Positions 1 to 8,058 of a stretch of DNA of 11,074 bases are shown here, piece by piece (within the stretch, counting starts at the first letter, position 1; the number at the start of each line of letters is the position of its first letter). The notes under the pieces are model-generated. The model was not told the DNA's origin, made no database searches, and saw nothing but the letters and a program-made list of their open reading frames with translations. The DNA comes from an uncultured Clostridia bacterium (GTDB lineage: Bacteria; Bacillota; Clostridia; Oscillospirales; Acutalibacteraceae), in assembly GCA_946539105.1 (NCBI GenBank), contig CAMNHG010000041.1, positions 1 to 11,074 of the forward strand, read 5' to 3'. The position numbers and the translations under genes are program-made.

Positions 1-1031
1 TTACCGTCATTCGCGAAAACAAGCACGTCGGGATTGTCGGAATAGCTGACCGCGGAATCCGACAGCTTTAGCTCGGTGAGCGAATCGGTGTCAATCGCAA
101 AGCCTGCCGCTCCCATTGAGGTGCCGAAGCGCGACAGCAAATCGTCATATCTGCCGCCTGTGACAACCGCGTCACCGATACCGCTGACATAGCCCGCAAA
201 AACAAAGCCTGTGTAGTAATCGTTGCGCTGAACAAGTCCGAGGTCGATAATCAGCTTTTCGTTTAAGCCGAGCGGACTGAGCTTTGAGTAAATTTGATGC
301 AGGTAATCGAGCGCGTCCATCGCCTTTGTTCCCTTGCAGATTTCAGCCGCCTTGTCAAAGACCTCCTCGCCGCCGAACAGTGACGGAAGGTTACGGATCG
401 CGCTTACAGCCGCGCAAGGGGCCAGCTTATCGAGCAGGTTATTGAGTGCGGAGTAGTTTTTGCTCTCGATAGAAACGCGGATTTTCTCCTTGTAGTCCTC
501 GTCAATGTCGAGTTCGTCGGACAGTGCGTCAAAAACCTCGGCGTGACCGAGCTCGATTCGAAAATCATCCGCTACGGATTTAACCGCGCTTACAGCGGTG
601 GTCAAAACCTCTAAATCTGCCCTTAAGCCCTTAACGCCAAGCAGCTCAACGCCCATCTGCATAAACTCGTTGCGCTTGCCCGTGAGCGTGGGATTGTTGC
701 GGTAAACCGCCTGCTTGTAGTAAAGGCGTACAGGCAAAATGCTGTTTTTGAGCCTTGTCGAGACCATACGCGCAATCGGCAGAGTGGAGTCGGGACGGGC
801 AACTAAAATTCTGCCCTTGTTGTCGGTCATTTTATACATATCCTGCTGGTCAATACCGCTGCAGTCAAGTGAAAAAACATCGTAAAATTCAATTCCCGGG
901 GTGATAACCTTCTTAAACCCCCTACCGACAAACACCTGCTCAATGTTACCGCAGACATCGTCCATCGCCGAGCACTCGGCAAAGAGGAAGTCCTTTGTGC
1001 CCTCGGGCGTGATTTTCAAATTCTTCTTCAT
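1..1031 (-). CDS. hisZ: ATP phosphoribosyltransferase regulatory subunit HisZ, C-terminus cut by window edge
   Basis: HisZ is a catalytically inactive paralogue of histidyl-tRNA synthetase. It pairs with the short form of HisG to make and allosterically control the first enzyme of histidine biosynthesis in the cytoplasm. I translated the frame by hand: 343 codons are present and the 3' end lies off the left edge (family members run to roughly 390-420 residues). The N-terminus reads ITPEGTKDFLF, with VITPGIEFYDVF near residues 42-53 as typical of HisZ. Class II synthetase-like motifs follow: RPDSTLPIAR (79-88), RNEFMQMGVELLG (120-132) and GGRYDDLL (292-299). The TPEG-type start and the lack of the typical HisS motifs argue against a true HisS. 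The ATG at 1031 is preceded by GAGAGGG four bases upstream. It has its own promoter with an overlapping dyad and is probably the first gene of a his operon continuing to the left. Confidence 0.93.
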   Translation of the reverse strand, partial: MKKNLKITPEGTKDFLFAECSAMDDVCGNIEQVFVGRGFKKVITPGIEFYDVFSLDCSGIDQQDMYKMTDNKGRILVARPDSTLPIARMVSTRLKNSILPVRLYYKQAVYRNNPTLTGKRNEFMQMGVELLGVKGLRADLEVLTTAVSAVKSVADDFRIELGHAEVFDALSDELDIDEDYKEKIRVSIESKNYSALNNLLDKLAPCAAVSAIRNLPSLFGGEEVFDKAAEICKGTKAMDALDYLHQIYSKLSPLGLNEKLIIDLGLVQRNDYYTGFVFAGYVSGIGDAVVTGGRYDDLLSRFGTSMGAAGFAIDTDSLTELKLSDSAVSYSDNPDVLVFANDG

Positions 1032-1035
1032 ATAT

Positions 1036-1042
1036 CCCTCTC
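1036..1042 (-). promoter_or_regulatory. Ribosome binding site of hisZ
   Basis: GAGAGGG reads toward the hisZ ATG with a 4-base spacer (ATAT). It supports the ATG at 1031 as the start; no better in-frame start is visible upstream. Confidence 0.7.
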
Positions 1043-1045
1043 ATT

Positions 1046-1077
1046 ATACTTTAGTATGATAACGCTTTAACATACTA
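1046..1077. promoter_or_regulatory. Candidate operator: dyad over the hisZ -10 and start site
   Basis: Two perfect 7-base arms, TAGTATG (1052-1058 on the + strand) and CATACTA (1071-1077), flank a 12-base centre that is itself partly symmetrical (TAA/TTA). In total 11 of 13 base pairs of the 26-bp element obey dyad symmetry. A third half-site, AGTAT on the minus strand (1050-1046), forms a second, shorter palindrome with the inner arm (ATACT-AA-AGTAT). The element covers the -10 box and the expected start site, as a repressor site would. A TrpR-family histidine repressor (HisR/YerC type, known from Firmicutes) is one candidate ligand; this assignment is inference. Confidence 0.55.
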
Positions 1078-1100
1078 CCATAATAAAATATATTTGTCAA
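1072..1100 (-). promoter_or_regulatory. Sigma-A-type promoter of hisZ
   Basis: On the minus strand a perfect -35 box TTGACA (1100-1095) is followed by an AT-rich 17-base spacer and a -10 box TAGTAT (1077-1072; 5 of 6 matches to TATAAT). Transcription would begin near 1065, giving a leader of only about 35 bases. That is too short for a T-box or a leader-peptide attenuator, so control is more likely to act on the DNA through the overlapping dyad. Confidence 0.82.
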
Positions 1101-1150
1101 GTTTTTAACGATAATTGCGGAAATTAATATCTCCGTTAATCTCTCTATTA

Positions 1151-1185
1151 CCGCACAAGACCGCACAATTATTACAACTGTGCGG
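1151..1185. repeat. Hairpin with duplicated arm, possible weak terminator after the AI-2E gene
   Basis: CCGCACA (1161-1167) and TGTGCGG (1179-1185) form a 7-bp GC-rich stem. On the minus-strand transcript it extends to about 10 bp with one G-U pair and a 5-base loop. The left arm is duplicated: CCGCACAA occurs at 1151-1158 and 1161-1168, so two alternative stems are possible. It lies about 30 bases past the stop of the membrane-protein gene, where a terminator is expected. The bases after the stem in that direction (TCTTGTGCGG) are not a U-tract, so intrinsic termination is doubtful. Confidence 0.4.
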
Positions 1186-1216
1186 CTTTGCAGCTAAATT
1201 ATTATATTGGATTATA

Positions 1217-2560
1217 TTATTTATCGCTGTTTTCATCGGGAAATTCATCGTCGTCATCGGATTTTTTACCATCCTTATTAAGTCCGATAATCCTTTTAAT
1301 CATTTCCTTCTGCTCCTGCTCCTTTGCTTCTCTGATAGCCCTTTGCTCAGCGGCGATTTTGGCGTAATTGAGAACCTCAAAGTCGAGTGCTTCCTGAGCA
1401 ATTTTGCCCTTTGCCTCGATGTTGATCCTTGCCTTTTTGCCGATAAGGGTGTAGATAACCGCGAAAATAGGAGTACCGAGTACAAAGCCGGGAATACCGA
1501 ACAAAGCACCTCCCACTACTACGCTGAACAGTACCCAAAAGCTGGAGATTCCGAGCTGGTTGCCGATAATCTTGGGCTTGAGCACGTTGCCGTCAAGCTG
1601 CTGAATAAGGAAAATAATTATGATAAACCATACCATATCCATCGGGTTAACGAGGAAAAGTATAATCGCGCTGGGAATTCCGCCGATATAAGGTCCGAAG
1701 AACGGCACGACGTTTGACACACCGACGAGCACGGCAATCAAAGCCGCGTAGGGCAGCTGGAAGATTGACATTACAATAAAGGTGAGCAGTCCGATAAGCG
1801 CGGAATCAAGGATATCGCCTACTAAAAATCTACCGCATTTTGTATCGGTTATATCGACAACCTCATAAACCTTGGGCAAATATTTAATCGGAATAAACGC
1901 GACCGCCAAACGCTTTACCATACGGCAGAGCTGTTCCTTTGAAGCGAGGAAGTAGATTGAGATGATAATGCTCATTACCACGTTGTAAACGCCCGCGGCT
2001 GTGTTGGTGATAACGTTTGTGAGGAAGTCGATGACGTTCTTTGTAGCGTCCGCGGTGGTGAGAATGTTCTGACCGTTGAGAATCTTTTTAATTTCCTCAG
2101 TAAACTGGTTGAGCGTATTATCAAGGCTGAAATTGGTGTGGAAAACAGAGTTAATCCACTTAAACGAGCCGTCAATATAGATATACGCCTTCTGCATATA
2201 CTCGGGCATATTCTTAGCCAAACCTGTGACGTTTGTTACAATCTGCGGAACTACGATAAGTATTAACGCGATGATGACTGCAAACGCCAGCAAAAAGGTT
2301 GAAACAAGCGACAGCGGCTTTACAAACCGCTTAAAGAACTTGCGCTTTGTGCCCATTTTTCCGAACACCTTGTTGCAGAAGAATTTGTACGGAAAGTTCA
2401 GGATATACGCGATTAAGAAGCCGATTAAAAACGGCGTCAAAATGCCCATAAGCCCCGAGAGCAGCTTTCCTACAATGTCAAGGTGATCCTTGATGAACAG
2501 CAAAAATACCGTAAAGGTAATTGCTATCAGCAGGTTTTTCATTGTCAATAATTTTTTCAA
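1217..2560 (-). CDS. AI-2E/PerM-family (DUF20) polytopic membrane protein
   Basis: The 447-residue protein matches the AI-2E transporter (PerM/YtvI/YdbI) family of putative exporters or ion antiporters; its substrate cannot be told from sequence. Hydrophobic segments lie near residues 8-24, 35-57, 86-106, 190-208, 245-285 (two), 292-322 and 340-373, with an amphipathic soluble stretch at about 110-185 as is usual. Family motifs are VVPFFGPYIGGIPS (284-297), QQLDGNVLKPKIIG (320-333) and GGALFGIPGFVLGTPIFA (350-367). After the last membrane segment a charged, helix-prone cytosolic tail (about 375-447) ends in an acidic stretch with DDDDE. The start is TTG at 2560 because AAGGAG (2570-2575) sits 9 bases upstream; the first ATG (2542) lies too far from it. 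It follows polC by 66 bases and may be read through from it. The name autoinducer-2 exporter should not be taken as function here. Confidence 0.9.
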   Translation of the reverse strand: MKKLLTMKNLLIAITFTVFLLFIKDHLDIVGKLLSGLMGILTPFLIGFLIAYILNFPYKFFCNKVFGKMGTKRKFFKRFVKPLSLVSTFLLAFAVIIALILIVVPQIVTNVTGLAKNMPEYMQKAYIYIDGSFKWINSVFHTNFSLDNTLNQFTEEIKKILNGQNILTTADATKNVIDFLTNVITNTAAGVYNVVMSIIISIYFLASKEQLCRMVKRLAVAFIPIKYLPKVYEVVDITDTKCGRFLVGDILDSALIGLLTFIVMSIFQLPYAALIAVLVGVSNVVPFFGPYIGGIPSAIILFLVNPMDMVWFIIIIFLIQQLDGNVLKPKIIGNQLGISSFWVLFSVVVGGALFGIPGFVLGTPIFAVIYTLIGKKARINIEAKGKIAQEALDFEVLNYAKIAAEQRAIREAKEQEQKEMIKRIIGLNKDGKKSDDDDEFPDENSDK

Positions 2561-2569
2561 GCTAAACCA

Positions 2570-2575
2570 CTCCTT
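2570..2575 (-). promoter_or_regulatory. Ribosome binding site deciding a TTG start
   Basis: AAGGAG on the minus strand lies 9 bases from the TTG codon at 2560-2558 and 27 bases from the first in-frame ATG at 2542-2540. The spacing supports initiation at TTG, giving an N-terminus MKKLLTMKNLL. Confidence 0.7.
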
Positions 2576-2602
2576 GTCCCTTGGACTGTGACTAATATGA
2601 TT

Positions 2603-2631
2603 ATTGTATAAAACAATTATTTTATTCTAAA
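2603..2631 (-). promoter_or_regulatory. Possible weak promoter before the AI-2E-family gene
   Basis: In the AT-rich gap after polC, the minus strand carries TACAAT (2608-2603; 5 of 6 to the -10 consensus) 17 bases from TTTAGA (2631-2626; 4 of 6 to the -35 consensus), the latter overlapping the polC stop codon. Such matches arise easily in AT-rich DNA, so this is tentative. Read-through from polC is the alternative. Confidence 0.25.
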
Positions 2632-5600
2632 ACAGTGAGAGCTGTGAGCTTTCCGGCAGGCCGTGAAGTACGCCGACCTCCTTTAAGGTCTCGATAACCG
2701 CCTTGGTTACCTTGGTCTTTGCCTGCATATCTTCAATCGAGAGGTACTCGCCCTTTTTGCCCGATTCGGCAAGCGACAGTGCCGCAGCCTCGCCTACGCC
2801 GGGTAAGGACGAAAACGGAAGCCTGATTTTGCCGTCCTCAACAGCGAACATCTTGGAATCGGATTTATAGATGTCAACCGGCAAAACCTCAATCTTACGC
2901 GCGAACATCTCGTTGACGATTTGAAGGGTGGAATACTCCTTCTCCTCCTTATCGCTCGCCTCGTGAACGCTCATTTTGCGCTTGATACGGCTCATCTTCT
3001 CCTTAACTGCCTCGTGCCCCTGCATTACAACGGCTCCGTCGAGGTTTTCACTGCGGACGGTGAAGTAAGCGGCGTAGTATTCCAGCGGCTTATGAACCTT
3101 GTACCAGCCGAGCCTGAGAGCCGCAATCATATAAGCGGCGGCGTGAGCCTTGGGGAACATATACTTAATCTTCATACACGAGTCGATGTACCACTCAGGC
3201 ACGTTGTGCTCGCGCATAGCCTTAAAGTGTTCTTCGGTGAGCAACTTGGTGGCGTTGCCCTTACGGACAATCTCCATAATCTTAAACGACATTGAGTCGT
3301 CAAGTCCCTTGTGCATAAGATAGGTCATAATGGAGTCACGTGTTCCGATAACGTCCGAGATTGTGCACGTGCCGTTGTGAATCAAATCCTGTGCGTTGCC
3401 CAGCCAAACGTCGGTACCGTGGGAAAGTCCCGAAATCTGCAAAAGGTCGGTAAAGGTTTTGGGCTTTGCTTCAATCAGCATTCCCTGAACAAAGCCGGTG
3501 CCGCATTCGGGAATACTGAACGTGCCGATCTGGGAATCTATTTCCTCGGGGGTTACGCCGAGTGCCTTTGTTGAGGTAAACAGCGACATAACCTCGGGAT
3601 CGCTCATACTGACGTCCATTACCGGAATGCCCGTGAACATCTCAAGATAGTGGTAGATCGTCGGAACATCGTGTCCGAGCTCGTCGAGCTTGGTGATGGT
3701 ATCGTGAATTGAATGGAAATCGAAGTGGGTTGTAATGTTGTCGGAGGTCATATCGTTTGCCGGGTGCTGAACCGGGCAGAAGTCGTAAACGTCATTCGTC
3801 CTCGGAACAACAACCATTCCTCCCGGGTGCTGACCTGTGGTTCGCTTTACGCCGGTGCAGCCCTTGGCGAGCCTTTTAAGCTCTGCCTTGTGGAAGTTGA
3901 TTGACTTTTCCTCCTGATATTTTTTAACAAAGCCGATGGCGGTTTTTTCCGCTACGGTTGAGATTGTGCCTGCCTTAAACACGTTGTTTTTGCCGAACAA
4001 CTCCTCGGTGTAGCGGTGAGATTTTGACTGGTACTCGCCGCTGAAGTTGAGGTCGATATCAGGCACCTTGTCGCCCTTAAAGCCAAGGAAGGTCTCGAAC
4101 GGAATCTCGTGGCCGTCCTGATCCATCAGCGTGCCGCATTCGGGGCAGTTTTTGGGCGGCATATCAAAGCCCGAGCCGTAGCTGCCGTCGGTGATAAACT
4201 CGCTGTGCTTGCACTTTTTGCAGACATAGTGCGGACAGAGCGGATTTACCTCGGAAATACCGGACATTGTGGCGACGAACGACGAGCCTACCGATCCTCG
4301 CGAGCCAACCAAATAGCCGTGAGCCTCGCTGTCGGCAACCAGCTTTTGCGCTGTCATATACAAAACAGAAAAGCCGTAGGTGGTGATTGAGTTTAGCTCC
4401 TTGTCAAGCCTTGCCTTTACAATCTCGGGAAGCGGATCGCCGTATCTTTCCTTGGCACGCTTCCATGTGATGTCGATTAGCTGCTCCTGCGCGCCCTCGA
4501 TGTTCGGGGGGAAGGTTCCCTTGGGTATCGGGCGGATGCTGTCGCACATATCGGCAATCATATTCGGGTTGGTAACGACAACCTCATACGCCTTTTCCTC
4601 GCCGAGCCACTCAAATTCCTTAAGCATTTCAGCTGTGGTTCTGAAAAACAGCGGCGGCTGCTTGTCCGCGTCGGCAAACTTTTGTGAAGCCTGCAAAATT
4701 TTGCGGTAGTCCGAATCGTGCGGATCCATAAAGTGGACGTCGCAGGTAGCGCAGACGGGCTTGCCGAGCTCCTTGCCGAGTCTGATAATCTTGCGGTCAA
4801 TCTCCCTGAGCTCGTCGATATCCTTGAAGATACCCTCGCGGAGCATAAAGGCGTTGTTGCCCGAGGGCTGAATTTCGAGGTAATCGTAGAACGAGGCGAT
4901 TCGCTTGACCTCTGCCCACGGCGCGTTTTTTAGAATACTCTTATAGAGCTGTCCCTCGCAGCAGGCGGAACCGATAATCAGCCCTTCCCTGTGCTCAACG
5001 AGCGAGCTTTTGAGGATTCTCGGTTTTTTATAGAAGGTTTTAAGGTGGCTTTCGGAAATCAGCTTGTATAGATTTTTTAAGCCTACCTGATTTTTAGCAA
5101 TGATAATTTGGTGGTAGGACGGCAGTTTTTTGAAGTCGCCGCCCGCGATTTTTGTGTTGATATCCTTGGCGTCGAAAATACCATAATCGTCCTTGAGCCT
5201 TTGGCAGAGGTTGAGGAAAATTCTCGACAAAATCTCGGCGTCGTCGGTCGCGCGGTGGTGGTTGAACTTGCCGAGTTTTAAATAATTCGCCACGGTATCG
5301 AGCTTGACATTCTTAATGTCCGGCAAAATCGCGCGTGAAATCGCAACCGTGTCGATTGAGGTGAAGTTGTACTCCACACACATATTCTCGCACGCCTTGC
5401 GGATAAACGAGGTATCAAACGGCGCGTTGTGAGCGACAAGCACGCTCCCCTCGGCAAATTCGAGGAACGCCGAAACGGCTTCAGATTGAGACGGCGCGTC
5501 CTTTACCATATCGTCGGTAATTCCTGTCAGCTGAACAATCTTTGAGGGAATCGGCATTTCGGGGTTCGCGAAGGTCGAGAAGGTGTCGGTTACCTCGCCG

Positions 5601-6982
5601 TTTACAACCTTGACCGCGCCGATTTCGGTGATTTTATCGCTCAGCGGAGAAAGTCCCGTGGTCTCTATGTCAAAGCAGACAAATGTGCCGTCGAGCGGCA
5701 TTTCCCCATCGCCCGAAACGGACTCTACGAGGTCATCTACAAAGTAAGCCTCTGTGCCGTACAGAATTTTGATTTTTTCGCCGTCTTTATTGATTTTATC
5801 GGCGGCTTTCATTGCGTCGGGGAACGCCTGGGCAACGCCGTGGTCGGTAATCGCTATCGCCTTGTGTCCCCAGCTGTAGGCGCGGTTAACAAGCTCGCCT
5901 GCCGAGGTGATGGCGTCCATCTGCGACATATTTGTATGCAGGTGAAGCTCAACGCGCTTCTGCTCTGCCTTATCGACAACCTTTACCTTTTCGGCGGTGC
6001 CGATTCCGCGTGCGTTTACGACAAGCTCGGAGGCGTATTTATCGTACTCAACGTCGCCCATAACAGCGATTGTACTGCCGTTTTTGAGGTTATCGAGCAC
6101 AGCGGACTCGCGGATTGAGTTAAACACCTTAACCGTGGTCGAGCCTGTGTAATCGGTGATGTCGATGGTGAAAATATTTTTATCGCCGGAGCGTGTTACG
6201 CGCTTTTCAATGTCAAAAATATCGCCCCAAATAAGCACCTTGCCGCTGTCGTCGGCGATTGAGCTGATGGGCACGTATTTGCCGCGGATGCTTCTGCCGT
6301 AAAGCGGTTTTACCGAAGACTCGATTAGCTGCGGAGTAACGTATTTGCCCTCGCGGATTTCAATTTCGACGGATTTTTCGCGCATTTTCTGCCTTGCGTT
6401 ATCGTCAGCCTGCACTTCTCCGTAGTAATCGGCTGTAAGCTGAATCTGCTCTCTCCTCGCCTTTTCCTCCGCGCTTTTAATCGCCTGACGATATTCGTCG
6501 CTGTCCGCCTTGACCTCAAAAATACCTGTGTACTTTACAGCTACGTTGAGCGAGAACTGTTCGCTGATTATACGCGCGAGTGCCTTGTCAAATTCCTTTG
6601 CGTCAAGCAAAGCCTTGCCGCCGTTTTGGAGCTTGATTGTAAGTACGTTGTCCTCATAGCTTACCTCGGCGTTGTTGAGCGTGCCGTTAATGCTGGGCAT
6701 TTCCCTTTTAACCGTGGCATAAAGCGACTGAAAGCAGTCCGCCGAGAACAGCTCGGGATTGTACTTTGGCTTGATTAAAGCATGAGAGTTGAGTGCCTTG
6801 GAAAATATCTTTTCCGCCTTAATCAGCTCATCAAAATTAATATATGTATCAAAATGAACGTTAATCGTTATTATCCGTATTTTATTATTAATATTTACAT
6901 CTAAAATCTCTCCGTTTAAGAGCTCGGGGGCAATTCCCGAGCAGTCGCAAACAGAGCCGAACAAACTTCCTAAAGTATTCAT
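2627..6982 (-). CDS. polC: DNA polymerase III, PolC-type alpha subunit with 3'-5' exonuclease
   Basis: This is the main replicative polymerase of low-G+C Gram-positive bacteria; at 1451 residues it is of usual length. Domains in order: an N-terminal region (1-230), an OB fold (about 247-335), a PHP domain beginning ELHLHTNMS (345-353), an inserted DnaQ-like proofreading exonuclease (about 432-600) and the resumed PHP domain. The exonuclease has FDIETTG (D438, E440), HNAPFD (D523) and HHRATDD (H576, D580). The palm follows, with catalytic PDIDLNF (D975, D977) and a third acidic residue likely D1100 in KLDELGHD. Cysteine pairs C921/C924 and C946/C949 match the PolC palm zinc site. The last five residues, QLSLF, are a beta-clamp-binding motif. 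AAGGGAG lies 3 bases before the ATG, a short spacing. The gene sits 20 bases after ispG with no terminator between, so it is probably cotranscribed with it. Confidence 0.98.
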   Translation of the reverse strand: MNTLGSLFGSVCDCSGIAPELLNGEILDVNINNKIRIITINVHFDTYINFDELIKAEKIFSKALNSHALIKPKYNPELFSADCFQSLYATVKREMPSINGTLNNAEVSYEDNVLTIKLQNGGKALLDAKEFDKALARIISEQFSLNVAVKYTGIFEVKADSDEYRQAIKSAEEKARREQIQLTADYYGEVQADDNARQKMREKSVEIEIREGKYVTPQLIESSVKPLYGRSIRGKYVPISSIADDSGKVLIWGDIFDIEKRVTRSGDKNIFTIDITDYTGSTTVKVFNSIRESAVLDNLKNGSTIAVMGDVEYDKYASELVVNARGIGTAEKVKVVDKAEQKRVELHLHTNMSQMDAITSAGELVNRAYSWGHKAIAITDHGVAQAFPDAMKAADKINKDGEKIKILYGTEAYFVDDLVESVSGDGEMPLDGTFVCFDIETTGLSPLSDKITEIGAVKVVNGEVTDTFSTFANPEMPIPSKIVQLTGITDDMVKDAPSQSEAVSAFLEFAEGSVLVAHNAPFDTSFIRKACENMCVEYNFTSIDTVAISRAILPDIKNVKLDTVANYLKLGKFNHHRATDDAEILSRIFLNLCQRLKDDYGIFDAKDINTKIAGGDFKKLPSYHQIIIAKNQVGLKNLYKLISESHLKTFYKKPRILKSSLVEHREGLIIGSACCEGQLYKSILKNAPWAEVKRIASFYDYLEIQPSGNNAFMLREGIFKDIDELREIDRKIIRLGKELGKPVCATCDVHFMDPHDSDYRKILQASQKFADADKQPPLFFRTTAEMLKEFEWLGEEKAYEVVVTNPNMIADMCDSIRPIPKGTFPPNIEGAQEQLIDITWKRAKERYGDPLPEIVKARLDKELNSITTYGFSVLYMTAQKLVADSEAHGYLVGSRGSVGSSFVATMSGISEVNPLCPHYVCKKCKHSEFITDGSYGSGFDMPPKNCPECGTLMDQDGHEIPFETFLGFKGDKVPDIDLNFSGEYQSKSHRYTEELFGKNNVFKAGTISTVAEKTAIGFVKKYQEEKSINFHKAELKRLAKGCTGVKRTTGQHPGGMVVVPRTNDVYDFCPVQHPANDMTSDNITTHFDFHSIHDTITKLDELGHDVPTIYHYLEMFTGIPVMDVSMSDPEVMSLFTSTKALGVTPEEIDSQIGTFSIPECGTGFVQGMLIEAKPKTFTDLLQISGLSHGTDVWLGNAQDLIHNGTCTISDVIGTRDSIMTYLMHKGLDDSMSFKIMEIVRKGNATKLLTEEHFKAMREHNVPEWYIDSCMKIKYMFPKAHAAAYMIAALRLGWYKVHKPLEYYAAYFTVRSENLDGAVVMQGHEAVKEKMSRIKRKMSVHEASDKEEKEYSTLQIVNEMFARKIEVLPVDIYKSDSKMFAVEDGKIRLPFSSLPGVGEAAALSLAESGKKGEYLSIEDMQAKTKVTKAVIETLKEVGVLHGLPESSQLSLF

Positions 6983-7002
6983 ATACTCCCTTCAAATCTA
7001 TG

Positions 7003-8046
7003 TTAGAGCTTATTAACCTCGTCAATTAACGCGTCAACGAGCTTATCCTCGCTGACCTTATACAAAACTTCGCCTTTTTTGAAAATAATTCCGCAGCCGT
7101 CGCCGCCTGCCAAGCCGATGTCGGCTTCCTTTGCCTCTCCGGGACCGTTTACAACGCAGCCCATAACGGCGACCTTTATGTTTTTGTTGCAGCCGCGCAG
7201 GCGTTCCTCTACATCGTTGGCGATTTTAACAAGGTCAATTCTTGTTCTGCCGCAGGTCGGGCAGGAAACAAACTGAACGCCGTCCTTTTTGATGTCGAGT
7301 GCCTTTAGAATATCATACGCGGCGTAAACCTCGCGCACAGGGTCTGCGGTTAATGACACACGGATTGTGTCGCCGATTCCCCTTAACAGCAAAGAACCGA
7401 TACCTGCTGAGGATTTTATGATTCCCATACGCTCGGTGCCTGCCTCGGTAACGCCGAGGTGAAGCGGATAATCGCAACGCTGAGCGGCAAGCTCATACGC
7501 CTTTATCATATTTGAAACGGTTGAGCTTTTCATAGAAAGCACAATGTCGGTAAAATCGAATTTTTCGAGCAGCGAGGCGTGGTAAAGCGCGCTGTCACAA
7601 AGTGCCTCGGGAGTCGGATGGCCGTACTTTGCCAAAATCTCCTTTTCGAGCGAGCCGGAGTTTACGCCGATTCTGATAGGAATACCCCTCTGCCTGCACA
7701 TATCGGCTACCGCCTTTACCCTGTCGTCAGAGCCGATATTACCGGGGTTTATGCGGATTTTATCAATGCCTGCAGCGCACGCCTCGAGCGCGAGCTTGTA
7801 GTTAAAATGAATATCCGCGACAATCGGTACGCTTACCGCCTCTTTAAGCGCGGGGATAAGCCTTACCGCGTCCATATCCGGAATTGCCGCGCGGATAATT
7901 TGACAGCCTGCTTCTTCAAGAGCCTTTGCCTGTTTTACCGAGCCTTCAATGTCGGTTGACGGCACGTTGAGCATTGACTGCACGCTTACCTGCGCTCCGC
8001 CGCCGATTAACACATTGCCTGCTTTAACCTGAATTTTGCTGCCCAT
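7003..8046 (-). CDS. ispG: 4-hydroxy-3-methylbut-2-enyl diphosphate synthase
   Basis: IspG (GcpE) reduces 2-C-methyl-D-erythritol 2,4-cyclodiphosphate to HMBPP, the second-to-last step of the MEP isoprenoid pathway, using a 4Fe-4S cluster in the cytoplasm. The 347 residues fit the bacterial two-domain form: an N-terminal TIM-barrel domain opening with VLIGGGAQVSVQSM (12-25) and including KIRINPGNIG (96-105), then a C-terminal Fe-S domain. Cluster ligands are visible: C262 and C265 in SCPTCGRTRIDL, C297 in GCVVNGPGE and E304, the same spacing as the E. coli ligands. The ATG at 8046 follows AGGAGG by 5 bases, and this ribosome site overlaps the rseP stop codon, so translation of the two may be coupled. 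Together with dxr two genes upstream it gives the operon two MEP enzymes. Confidence 0.97.
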   Translation of the reverse strand: MGSKIQVKAGNVLIGGGAQVSVQSMLNVPSTDIEGSVKQAKALEEAGCQIIRAAIPDMDAVRLIPALKEAVSVPIVADIHFNYKLALEACAAGIDKIRINPGNIGSDDRVKAVADMCRQRGIPIRIGVNSGSLEKEILAKYGHPTPEALCDSALYHASLLEKFDFTDIVLSMKSSTVSNMIKAYELAAQRCDYPLHLGVTEAGTERMGIIKSSAGIGSLLLRGIGDTIRVSLTADPVREVYAAYDILKALDIKKDGVQFVSCPTCGRTRIDLVKIANDVEERLRGCNKNIKVAVMGCVVNGPGEAKEADIGLAGGDGCGIIFKKGEVLYKVSEDKLVDALIDEVNKL

Positions 8047-8050
8047 ATTA

Positions 8051-8058
8051 TCCTCCTA
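8051..8058 (-). promoter_or_regulatory. Ribosome binding site of ispG overlapping the rseP stop codon
   Basis: On the minus strand the rseP stop TAG is the first part of TAGGAGGA, so the termination codon and the ispG Shine-Dalgarno sequence share bases. The ispG ATG follows a few bases later. Ribosomes ending on rseP would be placed to start on ispG. Confidence 0.75.

Noticed and set aside
1..1031. Histidyl-tRNA synthetase HisS
   Set aside because: The N-terminus (ITPEGTKDFLF, TPGIEFYDVF) and MQMGVELLG follow HisZ, and the site is set up as the head of a biosynthetic operon. The missing C-terminus prevents a check of the HisS anticodon-binding domain.
1032..1071. T-box or attenuator leader for hisZ
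   Set aside because: The predicted leader is about 35 bases, without room for a specifier stem, an antiterminator or a run of histidine codons.
1115..1717. 200-codon open frame on the + strand
   Set aside because: It lies opposite the AI-2E-family gene and the noncoding region, its translation resembles no family, and the minus-strand protein is clearly real. It is a shadow frame.
1217..2560. Quorum-sensing autoinducer-2 exporter
   Set aside because: The family name rests on one member; no lsr or luxS genes are near, so no AI-2 role can be claimed.
2921..3574. Open frames on the + strand opposite polC, and others at 3713-3904, 4109-4933 and 5840-6118
   Set aside because: All are antisense to conserved polC domains, have no ribosome sites and no recognisable protein features; they follow from the codon use of polC.
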